A stretch of DNA of 26,311 nt from Hyphomonadaceae bacterium UBA1849 (GCA_002338565.1 DDIN01000006.1:275812-302122); one strand, 5' to 3'. Counted from the stretch's first letter, positions 6,258-15,708 are shown. Made by a program: numbers and translations. Notes: generated from the sequence alone by a model not told the origin.

Positions 6258-7712
6258 TTAAGCGGTCTCGTAATTGTCTTTGATCAGACGGTCGAGGAGA
6301 CGCGGGCCGAAGCCACTAGCCCAGGACGGATCTGTTGGTGCTTTATCGACGCTTTTCCAGGCGACGCCTGCAATGTCGATATGTGCCCATGGCGTATCAT
6401 TCTGGATGAAACGCTTCAGGAACTGCGCCGCAGTGATCGAACCAGCAGCCGGACCGCCAATGTTCTTCATGTCAGCGAACTGGGATTTGAGAAGCTTGTC
6501 GTAAGACGAGCCCATTGGCAGACGCCATACGGTTTCGTTCTCTGCCAGACCCGCAGCTGTCAGCTGAGACGACAGATCGTCATTGTTCGAGAACAGGCCG
6601 GCATTGTCGTGACCGAGCGATACGATGATCGCGCCTGTCAGCGTTGCCAGGTCGATGATTGCGCGTGGCTTATAGTTCTCTTGCGCGTACCAGAGCACGT
6701 CACACAGAACGAGACGGCCTTCAGCGTCTGTGTTCTGGTTCTCAATCGTCTGGCCGGACATAGATGTCACGATGTCGCCCGGACGGCTTGCATTGCCGTC
6801 TGGCATGTTCTCAACGAGGCCAACAAGACCAACAACGTTTGCTTTTGCCTTACGAAGAGCGATGGTTTTCATAGCGCCGACAACCGCCGCTGAACCGCCC
6901 ATATCGCCCTTCATGTCCTGCATGTTCGGGCCCGGCTTCAGAGAGATGCCGCCCGTATCGAAGCAGACGCCTTTACCAACAAGTGCAAGAGGAGCTTCGT
7001 CGCCGCCGCCTTTCCACTCCATGATCGCCATTTTCGATTCGCGGACAGAACCCTGACCGACACCGAGAAGCGCGTTCATGCCGAGCTTGGTCATTTCTTC
7101 TTCGCCGAGAACAGTGACCTTGATGCCGAGCTCTTCCATCTCGCGAATGCGATCGGCATAGCTCTCCGGGTGAAGGACGTTCGGCGGCTCGTTCATCAGG
7201 TCGCGCGCCATTTCGGTGCCAGCGACAGCTGCGGCGAGACCAACCCATTCAGCTTCTGCAGCTGATACGTTGTCGGTTACCAGTGTGATGGTTTCCAGAG
7301 ACGGCTTCTGGTCGTCCGTGAGCTTCGTCATGTATTTGTCGAAGCGGTAAGCGGCCAGACGTGCACCTGCGAGTGCACGTGCGCTCGGCGCCTTGATATC
7401 TGCTGATTTATAGCCGGAATTCAGAACGGCTTTGGCTGCATGGCCGCCAAATGTTTCAAGTTCCGCGTCAGTAAGTTCAGCCGTTTTACCTGCACCTACC
7501 AGAATAACTTTCTTCGGACCCGCGTCAGAAGAGAGAAAATATTCGAATGACTGGCCAGCTTTACCGCGAAAACGACCCGCTTCGACTGCAGCCTTCACCT
7601 TACCGGCAAGGCCTGCTTCGAGGGCATCGAGTTCAGCAGGGACATAATCTGCTTCATGAGTAAGCAGAATTGCGACGTCGCCACTATAAGTGTCTTTGAT
7701 TTCAAACTTCAT
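6258..7712 (-). CDS. pepA: Leucyl aminopeptidase (M17)
   Basis: M17 aminopeptidase, a cytoplasmic hexameric two-metal enzyme that removes N-terminal residues, often leucine, from peptides. With the start used here the protein has 484 residues. Metal ligands line up with the E. coli enzyme at a constant offset of 23: Lys247, Asp252 (VCFDTGG), Asp270 (KGDMGG), Asp329 and Glu331 in the signature NTDAEGRL (327-334). Catalytic Lys259 and Arg333 are present too. The open frame extends 31 codons further upstream to 7805, but ATG 7710-7712 has GGAG about 8 bases upstream and begins the conserved MKFEI, so it is preferred. It is first in an operon with holC and diverges from lptF. Confidence 0.97.
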   Translation of the reverse strand: MKFEIKDTYSGDVAILLTHEADYVPAELDALEAGLAGKVKAAVEAGRFRGKAGQSFEYFLSSDAGPKKVILVGAGKTAELTDAELETFGGHAAKAVLNSGYKSADIKAPSARALAGARLAAYRFDKYMTKLTDDQKPSLETITLVTDNVSAAEAEWVGLAAAVAGTEMARDLMNEPPNVLHPESYADRIREMEELGIKVTVLGEEEMTKLGMNALLGVGQGSVRESKMAIMEWKGGGDEAPLALVGKGVCFDTGGISLKPGPNMQDMKGDMGGSAAVVGAMKTIALRKAKANVVGLVGLVENMPDGNASRPGDIVTSMSGQTIENQNTDAEGRLVLCDVLWYAQENYKPRAIIDLATLTGAIIVSLGHDNAGLFSNNDDLSSQLTAAGLAENETVWRLPMGSSYDKLLKSQFADMKNIGGPAAGSITAAQFLKRFIQNDTPWAHIDIAGVAWKSVDKAPTDPSWASGFGPRLLDRLIKDNYETA

Positions 7713-7733
7713 ACTTTTGCTCCAATTGAATCC

Positions 7734-7762
7734 GAAGTAAGCCCTCTGGAGTGTTCCGGCAA
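7734..7762 (-). promoter_or_regulatory. Candidate pepA-holC promoter
   Basis: In the 107-bp pepA/lptF divergent gap the minus strand reads TTGCCG (complement of 7757-7762), 17 bases, then TACTTC (complement of 7734-7739). The spacing fits sigma70 and puts the RNA start about 15 bases before the pepA ATG, leaving room for the GGAG site. The -10 match is weak. No equally good promoter for lptF was picked out on the plus strand. Confidence 0.4.
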
Positions 7763-7819
7763 CCGCCCTTACCGTGAAACGGCATCGACAGCTGAAAAGA
7801 GACAAACGTTAGTAGGATT

Positions 7820-8956
7820 ATGAACCGAATTCAGAAGTATATCTTTTTCAGCGTTCTTAAAGCCGTCATTACGATTGTTGGTGGTCTCGCGCTGCTGGCA
7901 TTGCTGGCGCAAGGCCTGTCGCAGACTGATCTTATTGTGGATAATCGTCAGTCCGCCCTCACCTATCTGCGCGTCGTCGCGCTGGGTGCGCCTCAGATCA
8001 TCGCGGTTCTTGGCCCAATCGCCCTGTTTGCGGCGGCGTTGAACGCCCTCAACCGCATTCACCGCGACAATGAAATCGTCGTTTCGCAGGCTGCAGGCAT
8101 GACACGCTGGCAAATTCTGTCTCCTGTCATGCGTCTCGCCGTGATGGTGACCGTTGCGCATTTATGCGTGAATCTGTTCGTCCAGCCTATGGCGCAGCGT
8201 GAGCTTCGTCAGACGATTTCCGAAGCCCGCGCTGACCTCGCCTCGTCTCTCATCCGTCCGGGCGCCTTCACCTATCCGGTCGACGGGCTGACAATCTATG
8301 TGCGCGAATCATCGGGCGGCGTTTTTCGCGGCATGATGATCGCGGATACGCGCGACCCGACGAATGAAACCATTTATATCGCGCAGACAGGCAATTTCAT
8401 CGAAATCGAGAATCAGCCAGCCATTCGTATGACCAGCGGCCAGATCCAGCAGGTTGATGAACTCGACCAGCTCTCCGTTCTGGTTTTCGATGATTACGTA
8501 TTCGAACTCACCGACTTCATGGCAGAAGATTCAGACCTCGTTCTGAAACCGTCAGACCGTTTCCTGCACGAGTTGTTCTTCCCCGATCTTGGCGACTTCT
8601 ATCAAAACCGCGATCAGGACAATTATCTTGCTGAAGCACATTTGCGCATTGCTTCACCACTGTTGAATCTCGCCATGGCGATGATCGCTGTGCTGGCCGT
8701 AACCGGCGGTAATTTCAGCCGGCGTGGCTATCAGAAGCGCATAACGATCTCAGTTGCTGGCGCGCTGCTTCTGGTCATTCTTTCTTTGTCCGTCCCACCG
8801 AGCGCGGCGAGTGATCCGGCATTGAACATTGTCCAGTATCTGCTTCCACTTGGAACAACAGGCGTGCTCGCCTTCGTGTATCTGGTCGGCGGAATACCCG
8901 CACTGACCCGAAAGTTCAAAAAATCCGATGACACCCAGAATGCGGAGGCTACATAA
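7820..8956 (+). CDS. lptF: LPS export permease LptF
   Basis: LptF is one of two inner-membrane permease subunits of the LptB2FG transporter, which extracts lipopolysaccharide from the inner membrane and feeds the periplasmic bridge. The 378-residue protein has the YjgP/YjgQ layout: three N-terminal helices (about 11-32, 50-75, 101-123), a periplasmic beta-jellyroll region (about 130-270) and three C-terminal helices (about 278-294, 308-328, 336-356). The conserved stretch RDNEIVVSQAAGMTRWQ (82-98), which contacts the LptB ATPase in the family, is intact. The ATG follows an AGTAGGA ribosome-binding site. Its stop is 2 bases from the lptG start, so the two subunits are co-translated. Confidence 0.95.
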   Translation: MNRIQKYIFFSVLKAVITIVGGLALLALLAQGLSQTDLIVDNRQSALTYLRVVALGAPQIIAVLGPIALFAAALNALNRIHRDNEIVVSQAAGMTRWQILSPVMRLAVMVTVAHLCVNLFVQPMAQRELRQTISEARADLASSLIRPGAFTYPVDGLTIYVRESSGGVFRGMMIADTRDPTNETIYIAQTGNFIEIENQPAIRMTSGQIQQVDELDQLSVLVFDDYVFELTDFMAEDSDLVLKPSDRFLHELFFPDLGDFYQNRDQDNYLAEAHLRIASPLLNLAMAMIAVLAVTGGNFSRRGYQKRITISVAGALLLVILSLSVPPSAASDPALNIVQYLLPLGTTGVLAFVYLVGGIPALTRKFKKSDDTQNAEAT

Positions 8957-8958
8957 CC

Positions 8959-10077
8959 ATGTTGTTTAATCGCCTCCAGTTTTACGTTTTCCGCCAGTGC
9001 GTGGCTGCTGTCCTCATGACACTGGGCGTCATTCTCGCCGCTATTCTTCTGGTCGACGTTGTGGAGCAACTTCGTACCGTAGGCGGCGATGCAGACATTT
9101 CTGTCCTTACGGCGATCTCGCTCTCTTTGATGAAGCTACCAATGCTTACAGAGCACACAATGCCATTCATCATTCTGGTGGGCGCGATCATCGCCTATTC
9201 CCGCCTGTCACGTCTGACCGAGCTTCCAGCCATGCGCGCCGCTGGCCTGTCAGCCTGGCGCTTCCTGACGCCAATGGCGGTTCTGGCGCTGCTCCTCGGC
9301 CTGTTTGCTGTCTTCGTTCTGAACCCTGTCGGGGCGCATCTGAACGAGCGTTTTGAGACAACGCGTGCGAGCCTGACCGGCGCACCGGTTGAAGGCATTG
9401 CCGCAGAGCGCAATGGCGTCTGGCTGCGTCAGGGTAGCGAAACCGATCAGATCGTTATCCATGCCGACACCACCGGCACAGAAGGCATTGTTCTGAATTC
9501 TGTCGACCTGTTTGAGTTCGAGCGCATTTATACGCGCGAACAAGGCACGAATGACTTCACGTTCCGCCGCCGCATTTCTGCGGACACAGCGACGCTGAAA
9601 GACGGGTTCTGGGAGCTCATTAATGTGGTCGAGCAAGTGCCGGATCAGGCACCTGTACACCGCGATGCGCTGTCTATCCCGACGGATCTGGACCCTGCAA
9701 AACTTCTCGACCGGTTTGCCGCGCCGTCAACAGTCGGCTTCTGGCGACTGCCGGGCTTCATCGCTCAGACAGAGCGCGCGGGCCTTGATGCGTCCCGCTA
9801 CCGGATGCATTTCCAGTCGCTTCTGGCGTCACCAATCCTCTACGTGGCAATGGCCTTGATTGGCGCGCTGGTCTGCCTGCGTCTTGCGCGGCTTGGCGGC
9901 ACAGGCCAGCTCATCGCATGGGGCGCTCTGGCGGCCATCATTCTTTACTTCATTACAGAGATTACAAGCAGTCTCGGGGCGGCGGGCGCGACCTCCATGC
10001 CGATTGCTGCTTTCACCCCTCCACTCTTCGCTTTGTTCGCAGCGCTTACTGCAATCGCCTATATGGAAGATGGTTAG
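8959..10077 (+). CDS. lptG: LPS export permease LptG
   Basis: LptG is the partner of LptF in the LptB2FG lipopolysaccharide transporter. The 372-residue protein repeats the architecture: helices at about 15-34, 55-80 and 102-122, a periplasmic jellyroll of about 150 residues, and three C-terminal helices (about 287-306, 313-332, 345-368). The coupling-helix region LTELPAMRAAGLSAWRF (86-102) corresponds to the ATPase-contact segment of the family. It directly follows lptF. A 65-bp gap with its own candidate promoter separates it from topA, and there is no visible terminator, so read-through into topA is possible. Confidence 0.94.
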   Translation: MLFNRLQFYVFRQCVAAVLMTLGVILAAILLVDVVEQLRTVGGDADISVLTAISLSLMKLPMLTEHTMPFIILVGAIIAYSRLSRLTELPAMRAAGLSAWRFLTPMAVLALLLGLFAVFVLNPVGAHLNERFETTRASLTGAPVEGIAAERNGVWLRQGSETDQIVIHADTTGTEGIVLNSVDLFEFERIYTREQGTNDFTFRRRISADTATLKDGFWELINVVEQVPDQAPVHRDALSIPTDLDPAKLLDRFAAPSTVGFWRLPGFIAQTERAGLDASRYRMHFQSLLASPILYVAMALIGALVCLRLARLGGTGQLIAWGALAAIILYFITEITSSLGAAGATSMPIAAFTPPLFALFAALTAIAYMEDG

Positions 10078-10103
10078 TGCCTGTTGACTTCCGCCGCGCA
10101 CAC

Positions 10104-10132
10104 TTACAACTTCCGTCGCGACGGGGTATTTG
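10104..10132 (+). promoter_or_regulatory. Candidate topA promoter with palindrome in the spacer
   Basis: TTACAA (10104-10109), 17 bases, then TATTTG (10127-10132) is an acceptable sigma70-type pair in the lptG-topA gap. The spacer holds the perfect 12-bp palindrome CCGTCGCGACGG (10113-10124), placed like an operator. The start of transcription would fall only a few bases before the topA ATG, giving a nearly leaderless mRNA. Confidence 0.35.
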
Positions 10133-10142
10133 GATTACATAA

Positions 10143-12704
10143 ATGAAAGTCGTTGTCGTTGAATCGCCTGCAAAGGCGAAAACCATCAACAAGTATCTGG
10201 GAAAAGACTTCAAGGTTCTGGCCAGCTATGGCCACATCCGCGATCTCCCATCTAAGGACGGATCCGTTCGTCCGGATGAGGACTTTGCGATGAGCTGGGA
10301 AGCTGATGCGAAGTCTACCAAGCGTATTCGTGAAATCGCTGACGCCGTAAAAGGCTCAGAGCAACTCATTCTCGCGACCGACCCCGATCGTGAAGGCGAA
10401 GCCATTTCCTGGCACTTGCTCGAAGCGCTTAAGAACCGCCGCGTCCTGAAAGATGTCGGTATCAGCCGAGTTGTGTTCAACGCCATCACCAAATCTGCCG
10501 TGACCGAGGCGATGAAAAACCCGCGCGATATCGATCAGGAACTGGTCGATGCCTATCTGGCACGTCGCGCGCTCGATTATCTCGTAGGCTTCTCTCTGTC
10601 GCCGGTCCTGTGGCGCAAGCTTCCGGGCTCACGATCCGCTGGCCGCGTGCAATCCGTTGCTCTGCGCCTGATCTGCGAGCGTGAACGCGAAATCGAAATG
10701 TTCAAGCCGGAGGAATACTGGCAGGTCATGGCTGACCTGAAAGCCTCTGACGGATCTTCCTTCGAGGCGCGTCTCGTTGAACTGAATGGCGAGAAGCTTA
10801 AAAAATTCAGCCTCGCGAACAAAGCGGATGCTGACGCTGCGCTGGACGCTGTACGCCGCAACGGCTTCACCGTTGATGCGGTTGAAGCCAAGCCGGTCAA
10901 ACGTAATCCGCCGCCACCATTCATCACCTCGACACTTCAGCAGGATGCATCGCGTCGCCTCGGCTTCTCCGCCAAGCGCACCATGCAAGCTGCCCAGAAG
11001 CTCTACGAGGACGGCAAGATCACCTATATGCGTACCGACGGTGTGCAGATGGCCGAAGAAGCCTATCAAGGCTCCCGTGAGGTCATCCGCTCCACCTATG
11101 GCGGCAAGTATCTGCCTGAAAAAGCGCGTCGTTATTCTTCCAAAGCTAAAAACGCTCAGGAAGCGCACGAAGCGATCCGTCCGACTGACTTCCGCCTGCA
11201 TCCGGACGAATTCCGCGGCGATGCCGACCTTGGCAAGCTGTATGGCCTGATCTGGCGCCGCGCTGTTGCCTCCCAGATGGAAGCAGCACGTTTTGAGCGT
11301 ACGACGGTCGATGTCACATCGGCCGACAAGAATGCAGGTCTTCGCGCGACAGGCTCCGTTCTCATGTTCGACGGCTTCCTGACGCTTTATCAGGAAGGCC
11401 GCGACGAACCGGGCGATGATGAAGACAATAGCCGCCTGCCAAAGCTCACTCAGGGCGACACGCCTGAATTGCTTGAAGCCAAATCTTCACAGCACTTCAC
11501 AGAGCCGCCACCGCGCTTCTCTGAAGCGTCTCTGGTCAAGCGTCTGGAAGAGCTGAGCATTGGTCGTCCATCGACTTACGCGTCTATTCTGTCCGTTCTT
11601 CAGGAACGTGAGTATGTCCGCCTCGACAAGAAGCGCTTCATTCCAGAAGACAAAGGCCGTCTGGTAACAGGCTTCCTTGAAAGCTTCTTCCACCGTTATG
11701 TTGAATATGACTTCACAGCGGATCTTGAAGAAAAACTCGACCTCGTCTCTGACGGCCAGCTCAAATGGAAAGACTTCCTCCAGAACTTCTGGAAGGATTT
11801 CCAGGCTGCGATTGGCTCAATCTCCGATCTACGCGTCAGTGAAGTGCTCGATGCGCTGAATGAAGTGCTTGGCCCATACGTCTTCCGTCCTGCCGAAGGC
11901 GCAGAAGAAGGCGCGAACCCACGTGCATGCCCGAACTGCGGCGATGGTCTTCTGTCGCTGAAGCTTGGCCGTCATGGCGCGTTTGTGGGCTGCTCAAACT
12001 ATCCTGAGTGCAAGTTCACACGTGCCTTCTCGGTTGATGCTGAAGAGTCTCAGAACCCGATCAATCCGGACGGCAATGTGCTCGGACAAGACCCTGAAAC
12101 AGGCCGCGATGTCAGCCTGAAGTCAGGTCGTTTTGGCCCGTATGTAGAGCTTGAACCGGAGGACGGTGAGAAACCTAAGCGTGGCAGTATTCCAAAAGGC
12201 TGGAACGCTGAGGAGCTGAACCTAGAAAAAGCGCTGATGCTTTTGTCTCTTCCTCGGGAAGTTGGCAAACACCCGGAAGACGGCGAGCCGATCCTTGCGA
12301 ATATCGGTCGTTACGGCCCGTACGTGCAACACCTCAAAACCTATGCGAACCTGCCTAGCGTTGATGAAGTGTTCGAAATCGGCCTCAACCGTGCGGTCTC
12401 TGTGATTGCTGACAAGCTTGCCAATCCGGGACGTCGTGGCAATGCGCCAAAGGTCCTGAAAGATCTCGGCGCCCACCCGACAGACGGCGATCCAATTCAG
12501 GTTCTCGAAGGCCGCTATGGTCCTTATGTGAAGCATGGTAAGACCAATGCGACACTGCCAAAGGATTCCAAGCCCGAAGAGGTGACACTGGAACAGGCGG
12601 TTGAACTTATCGCCGCAAAGGCCAAATCACCTCCTAAGAAGAAAAAGGCCCCGGCGAAAAAGAAAGCCCCGGCCAAGAAAACGACAAAAGCCAAATCTGA
12701 ATGA
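10143..12704 (+). CDS. topA: DNA topoisomerase I
   Basis: Type IA topoisomerase; it relaxes negative supercoils by a transient 5'-phosphotyrosine break in one strand. The 853-residue enzyme has an N-terminal Toprim domain (VVVESPAKAKTI, residues 4-15, and the acidic ATDPDREGE at 78-86), a central cleavage domain with catalytic Tyr295 in KITYMRTDG, and SRSAGRVQS (163-171). The C terminus has one C4 zinc finger (Cys596, 599, 617, 623), then alphaproteobacterial-style repeats built around GRYGPYV/GRFGPYV, and ends in a Lys/Ala-rich tail of the kind that binds DNA or RNA polymerase. Its ATGA overlap with rnr couples the two genes. Confidence 0.97.
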   Translation: MKVVVVESPAKAKTINKYLGKDFKVLASYGHIRDLPSKDGSVRPDEDFAMSWEADAKSTKRIREIADAVKGSEQLILATDPDREGEAISWHLLEALKNRRVLKDVGISRVVFNAITKSAVTEAMKNPRDIDQELVDAYLARRALDYLVGFSLSPVLWRKLPGSRSAGRVQSVALRLICEREREIEMFKPEEYWQVMADLKASDGSSFEARLVELNGEKLKKFSLANKADADAALDAVRRNGFTVDAVEAKPVKRNPPPPFITSTLQQDASRRLGFSAKRTMQAAQKLYEDGKITYMRTDGVQMAEEAYQGSREVIRSTYGGKYLPEKARRYSSKAKNAQEAHEAIRPTDFRLHPDEFRGDADLGKLYGLIWRRAVASQMEAARFERTTVDVTSADKNAGLRATGSVLMFDGFLTLYQEGRDEPGDDEDNSRLPKLTQGDTPELLEAKSSQHFTEPPPRFSEASLVKRLEELSIGRPSTYASILSVLQEREYVRLDKKRFIPEDKGRLVTGFLESFFHRYVEYDFTADLEEKLDLVSDGQLKWKDFLQNFWKDFQAAIGSISDLRVSEVLDALNEVLGPYVFRPAEGAEEGANPRACPNCGDGLLSLKLGRHGAFVGCSNYPECKFTRAFSVDAEESQNPINPDGNVLGQDPETGRDVSLKSGRFGPYVELEPEDGEKPKRGSIPKGWNAEELNLEKALMLLSLPREVGKHPEDGEPILANIGRYGPYVQHLKTYANLPSVDEVFEIGLNRAVSVIADKLANPGRRGNAPKVLKDLGAHPTDGDPIQVLEGRYGPYVKHGKTNATLPKDSKPEEVTLEQAVELIAAKAKSPPKKKKAPAKKKAPAKKTTKAKSE

Positions 12705-14962
12705 CCGAAATTACACGACAGACCGTACTCGACTATCTTGCCGCCAATCCAGGCGAAACCAACAAACGAGATATTGCGAGGGGTCTGCGTGTAAACGGAG
12801 AAGCACGGCGCGAGCTCCGGAAGATTCTTCAGGAGCTGGAGGCCGAGGGCGTAATCTCACGCGTCGGGCGCCGTGCATTCGCGCGCTCGGATGTGCCGCC
12901 TCCAACTGGCATTGTCGAATTCCTTCGCATTGACGAACATGGCGACCTGATCGGCAAGGCTGTCGGTCAGGATGGCCTATTCGGTCCTGAAATCATCTAT
13001 GCAGGCCATCGTGGCAAACGCCGTGATCCGGACCCGGGCATGCGAGATCGCGCGCTTTGCGACATTGAAGAAGGCCGCGACGGGCTCTGGCGTGCGCGCA
13101 TGATCAAAAAGATCGAAACGCGCTCTGACACCATGATCGGCGTCTTAGAGCAGATGGCACATGGTGGCGGTCAGGTCGAAAGCACATCCCGCAAAGACAA
13201 GCGCTCTTTCCTCATCTTTCCGGGCGACCAGATGGATGCGCGCCATGGCGACCTTGTGCGCGTAGAGCCAAAGCCCTCACGCAACCATGGCCATGGTCCG
13301 AAGCGCGGCAAGATCGTCGAAATCCTCGGAAACGCAGACAATCCGAAGGCGGCCAGCCTGATCGCTATGGCGTCTTACGACATTCCGGACACGTTCGATC
13401 CGGATGTGATCGCGGCTGCTGAAGCGGCCCAACCTGCGGAGTGCCCGCGCGAAGACCTGACGCAAATCCCGCTCATCACCATCGACCCTGCGGATGCACG
13501 TGACCATGACGACGCAGTCTTTGCGCAAGCTGATGACGACCCGAAAAATAAGGGCGGCTGGAAGATTATCGTCGCGATTGCGGACGTCTCTGCCTACGTC
13601 CCGTTCAACGGCATTCTGGACAAAGAAGCCTATCGGCGCGCCAACTCCACCTATTTCCCGGACCGCGTGGCCAGCATGCTTCCGAAGGCGCTGTCAGCCG
13701 GCGAATGCTCGCTAAAAGAAGGCGAGCTGCGCTGCTGTCTTGCCTTCGAGATGGTGTTCTCTGCCGAAGGCACCAAGCTCCGCCACCGCCTGATCCGCGG
13801 CATGATGCGTTCAGCGGCAGGCCTGTCTTATGAAGAAGCGCAGGCGGCGATTGATGGTGAGCCATCAGACCGCGCCGCGCCGCTTCTTGAGACGGTGTTG
13901 AAGCCACTCTGGGCTGCCTATGCCGCGCTGAAGAACAAACGCTCAGAACGCTCTCCGCTCGATCTCGATATTCCGGAACGCAAGATCGAACTGTCACCAG
14001 ACGGCGAAGTTCTCGGCGTGCGGGTGAGAGATCGCTTTGATGCGCACATGCTCATTGAAGAGATGATGATTCAGGCAAATGTCTGCGCGGCAGAAGCTCT
14101 AGAAACCAAGCGTCACGAACTCATCTATCGCGTTCACGAAGAGCCATCTGACGAGAAAATTCACGGTCTTTCGACCTTCCTCGAAACCCTCGATCTCAGC
14201 TGGTCTATGGGCGAGAAGGTCACCCCTGCCCGTTTCAACCGCCTTCTGGCAATCGCGCGTGAGACCGACCGCCATCACGAGATTTCCGAAATCGTTCTGC
14301 GCAGCCAGAGCCAGGCGGTCTATTCACCGGATAACCTCGGACACTTCGGGCTGAACCTGACGAAGTATGCACATTTCACCTCGCCGATCCGTCGCTATTC
14401 AGACCTGATTGTACACCGCGCTCTCATCCGCGCCTATGGCCTTGGGCCTGACGGCCTCGATGACCAGCAGCGTGTGCGACTGGAAGAGATAGCAGGCCAT
14501 CTGGTTGACCGCGAGCGTGCTAGCATGGCCGCAGAGCGGGACGCGTCAGACCGCTATCTGACAGCCTTCCTGCAGGACCGCGTCGGCGCGGAGTTCGAAG
14601 GCCGCATCACCGGTGTCGCGAAGTTCGGTCTGTTCGTTCGCCTTGACGAAACTGCGGCTGACGGGTTTGTGCCTGCGGCCTCTCTGGGCGATGAGTACTG
14701 GTTCTTTGATGATGGCGCCTCTGCGCTCGTCGCGGAGCACTCGGCTCGTCGCTACGAACTTGGCCAGCCGGTACGTGTGAAGCTGAAAGAAGCAAACTCT
14801 GTCGCGGCCAGCCTCGTACTGGAAATGCTGTCGGAGCCTCGTCCGAAGCGCAAAGGTGAAAAACCACCTTCCCAACATCGCCACAAACGTGTGCTACAAC
14901 ATAAACGACCCGGGAAAGGCGGCCCCCGCAAAGGAGGCTTCAAAGGCAAACGTAGAAGATGA
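12701..14962 (+). CDS. rnr: Ribonuclease R
   Basis: RNase R is a processive 3'-5' exoribonuclease of the RNB family that degrades structured RNA and takes part in rRNA and tmRNA quality control. The 753-residue protein has an N-terminal winged-helix segment (about 5-62), cold-shock-like domains, the RNB catalytic core starting near 255 and a C-terminal S1 domain (about 626-712). The active-site motif TIDPADARDHDDAV places the four metal-binding Asp residues at 262, 268, 270 and 271. The tail after the S1 domain is strongly basic (Lys, Arg, His), as is usual for unwinding by this enzyme. ATGA overlaps at both ends tie it to topA and to the Nudix gene. Confidence 0.96.
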   Translation: MTEITRQTVLDYLAANPGETNKRDIARGLRVNGEARRELRKILQELEAEGVISRVGRRAFARSDVPPPTGIVEFLRIDEHGDLIGKAVGQDGLFGPEIIYAGHRGKRRDPDPGMRDRALCDIEEGRDGLWRARMIKKIETRSDTMIGVLEQMAHGGGQVESTSRKDKRSFLIFPGDQMDARHGDLVRVEPKPSRNHGHGPKRGKIVEILGNADNPKAASLIAMASYDIPDTFDPDVIAAAEAAQPAECPREDLTQIPLITIDPADARDHDDAVFAQADDDPKNKGGWKIIVAIADVSAYVPFNGILDKEAYRRANSTYFPDRVASMLPKALSAGECSLKEGELRCCLAFEMVFSAEGTKLRHRLIRGMMRSAAGLSYEEAQAAIDGEPSDRAAPLLETVLKPLWAAYAALKNKRSERSPLDLDIPERKIELSPDGEVLGVRVRDRFDAHMLIEEMMIQANVCAAEALETKRHELIYRVHEEPSDEKIHGLSTFLETLDLSWSMGEKVTPARFNRLLAIARETDRHHEISEIVLRSQSQAVYSPDNLGHFGLNLTKYAHFTSPIRRYSDLIVHRALIRAYGLGPDGLDDQQRVRLEEIAGHLVDRERASMAAERDASDRYLTAFLQDRVGAEFEGRITGVAKFGLFVRLDETAADGFVPAASLGDEYWFFDDGASALVAEHSARRYELGQPVRVKLKEANSVAASLVLEMLSEPRPKRKGEKPPSQHRHKRVLQHKRPGKGGPRKGGFKGKRRR

Positions 14963-15696
14963 CCACTCGAGAAAAAGAATACGGAACCGGCGTCTTTGAT
15001 AAAATGGAGGATGGAGACGTTGTAGATCGCTCGCAGCCATCTGCACGCCCCAAAGACGCAGCAACTCTCATACTGATCCGCCGCGATGGCCCTAAGCCCC
15101 GCGTTCTGGTTGGCAAGCGTTCGAACAAACATGCCTTCATGCCGGACAAATTTGTATTTCCCGGCGGACGTGTTGATCCGGAAGACAGCCGCGCGCCTGC
15201 TATTTCCGAATTGTTGTCACCCGTCGAAGCCAAGCTTCAGTTCAAAGCGCGCCGTAAGCCGCGTGCGTTCGGCCTGACGGCGATTCGTGAAACCTTCGAA
15301 GAAACCGGCCTGATCATCGGCAAGTCCATCAATGATGAAGCGCGCGCCCCAAAAAACTGGCGTCCATTCATCGCTGAAGGTGCGCTACCCTGCATGACAA
15401 ATCTCGAATTTGTCGGTCGCGCGATTACTCCGCCTTACCGGCCACGCCGATTCGATGCACGATTCTTCATGGCAGACGCTGAAACAGCTCTGATTGACGA
15501 GCGTCCGGCTGCATCGGGCGCTGAATTGGTAGATGTGCGCTGGATTGATCTGGAAGATACAGGCGATATCGACCTTCCCTCCGTCACCCAGATGATGATA
15601 GACGAAGTCAAAGCCCGTTTAGAGGCTCCGAAGACGCTGCATGACCCACTCTTTTTGCGGTATTCTGCAAAAGGTCACATTGTTGAGCGTATATAG
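14959..15696 (+). CDS. Nudix hydrolase, split Nudix box
   Basis: This 245-residue Nudix-family hydrolase would cleave a nucleoside diphosphate linked to another moiety with metal help. The Nudix box is split: FPGGRVDPED (67-76) supplies the first part and AIRETFEETGLIIG (108-121) the rest, with about 27 residues more between them than in the canonical G-x5-E-x7-REUXEEXGU. Such insertions, with the preceding KHAFMPDKFVFPGG, are typical of the NUDT7/NUDT19 acyl-CoA diphosphatase-like branch, so a CoA ester substrate is possible but unproven. Start ATG overlaps the rnr stop (ATGA). It is the last gene of the topA operon; no terminator follows before the rpmG promoter. Confidence 0.88.
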   Translation: MTTREKEYGTGVFDKMEDGDVVDRSQPSARPKDAATLILIRRDGPKPRVLVGKRSNKHAFMPDKFVFPGGRVDPEDSRAPAISELLSPVEAKLQFKARRKPRAFGLTAIRETFEETGLIIGKSINDEARAPKNWRPFIAEGALPCMTNLEFVGRAITPPYRPRRFDARFFMADAETALIDERPAASGAELVDVRWIDLEDTGDIDLPSVTQMMIDEVKARLEAPKTLHDPLFLRYSAKGHIVERI

Positions 15697-15708
15697 GAAA
15701 AACCCCTC

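Noticed and set aside
7713..7805. N-terminal extension of PepA to 7805
   Set aside because: The extra 31 residues are not PepA-like, and ATG 7712 has a good GGAG site and starts the conserved domain.
12601..12704. Lys/Ala-rich direct repeat at the topA 3' end as a DNA repeat element
   Set aside because: It is coding sequence for the basic C-terminal tail common in TopA proteins, so no separate repeat is needed.
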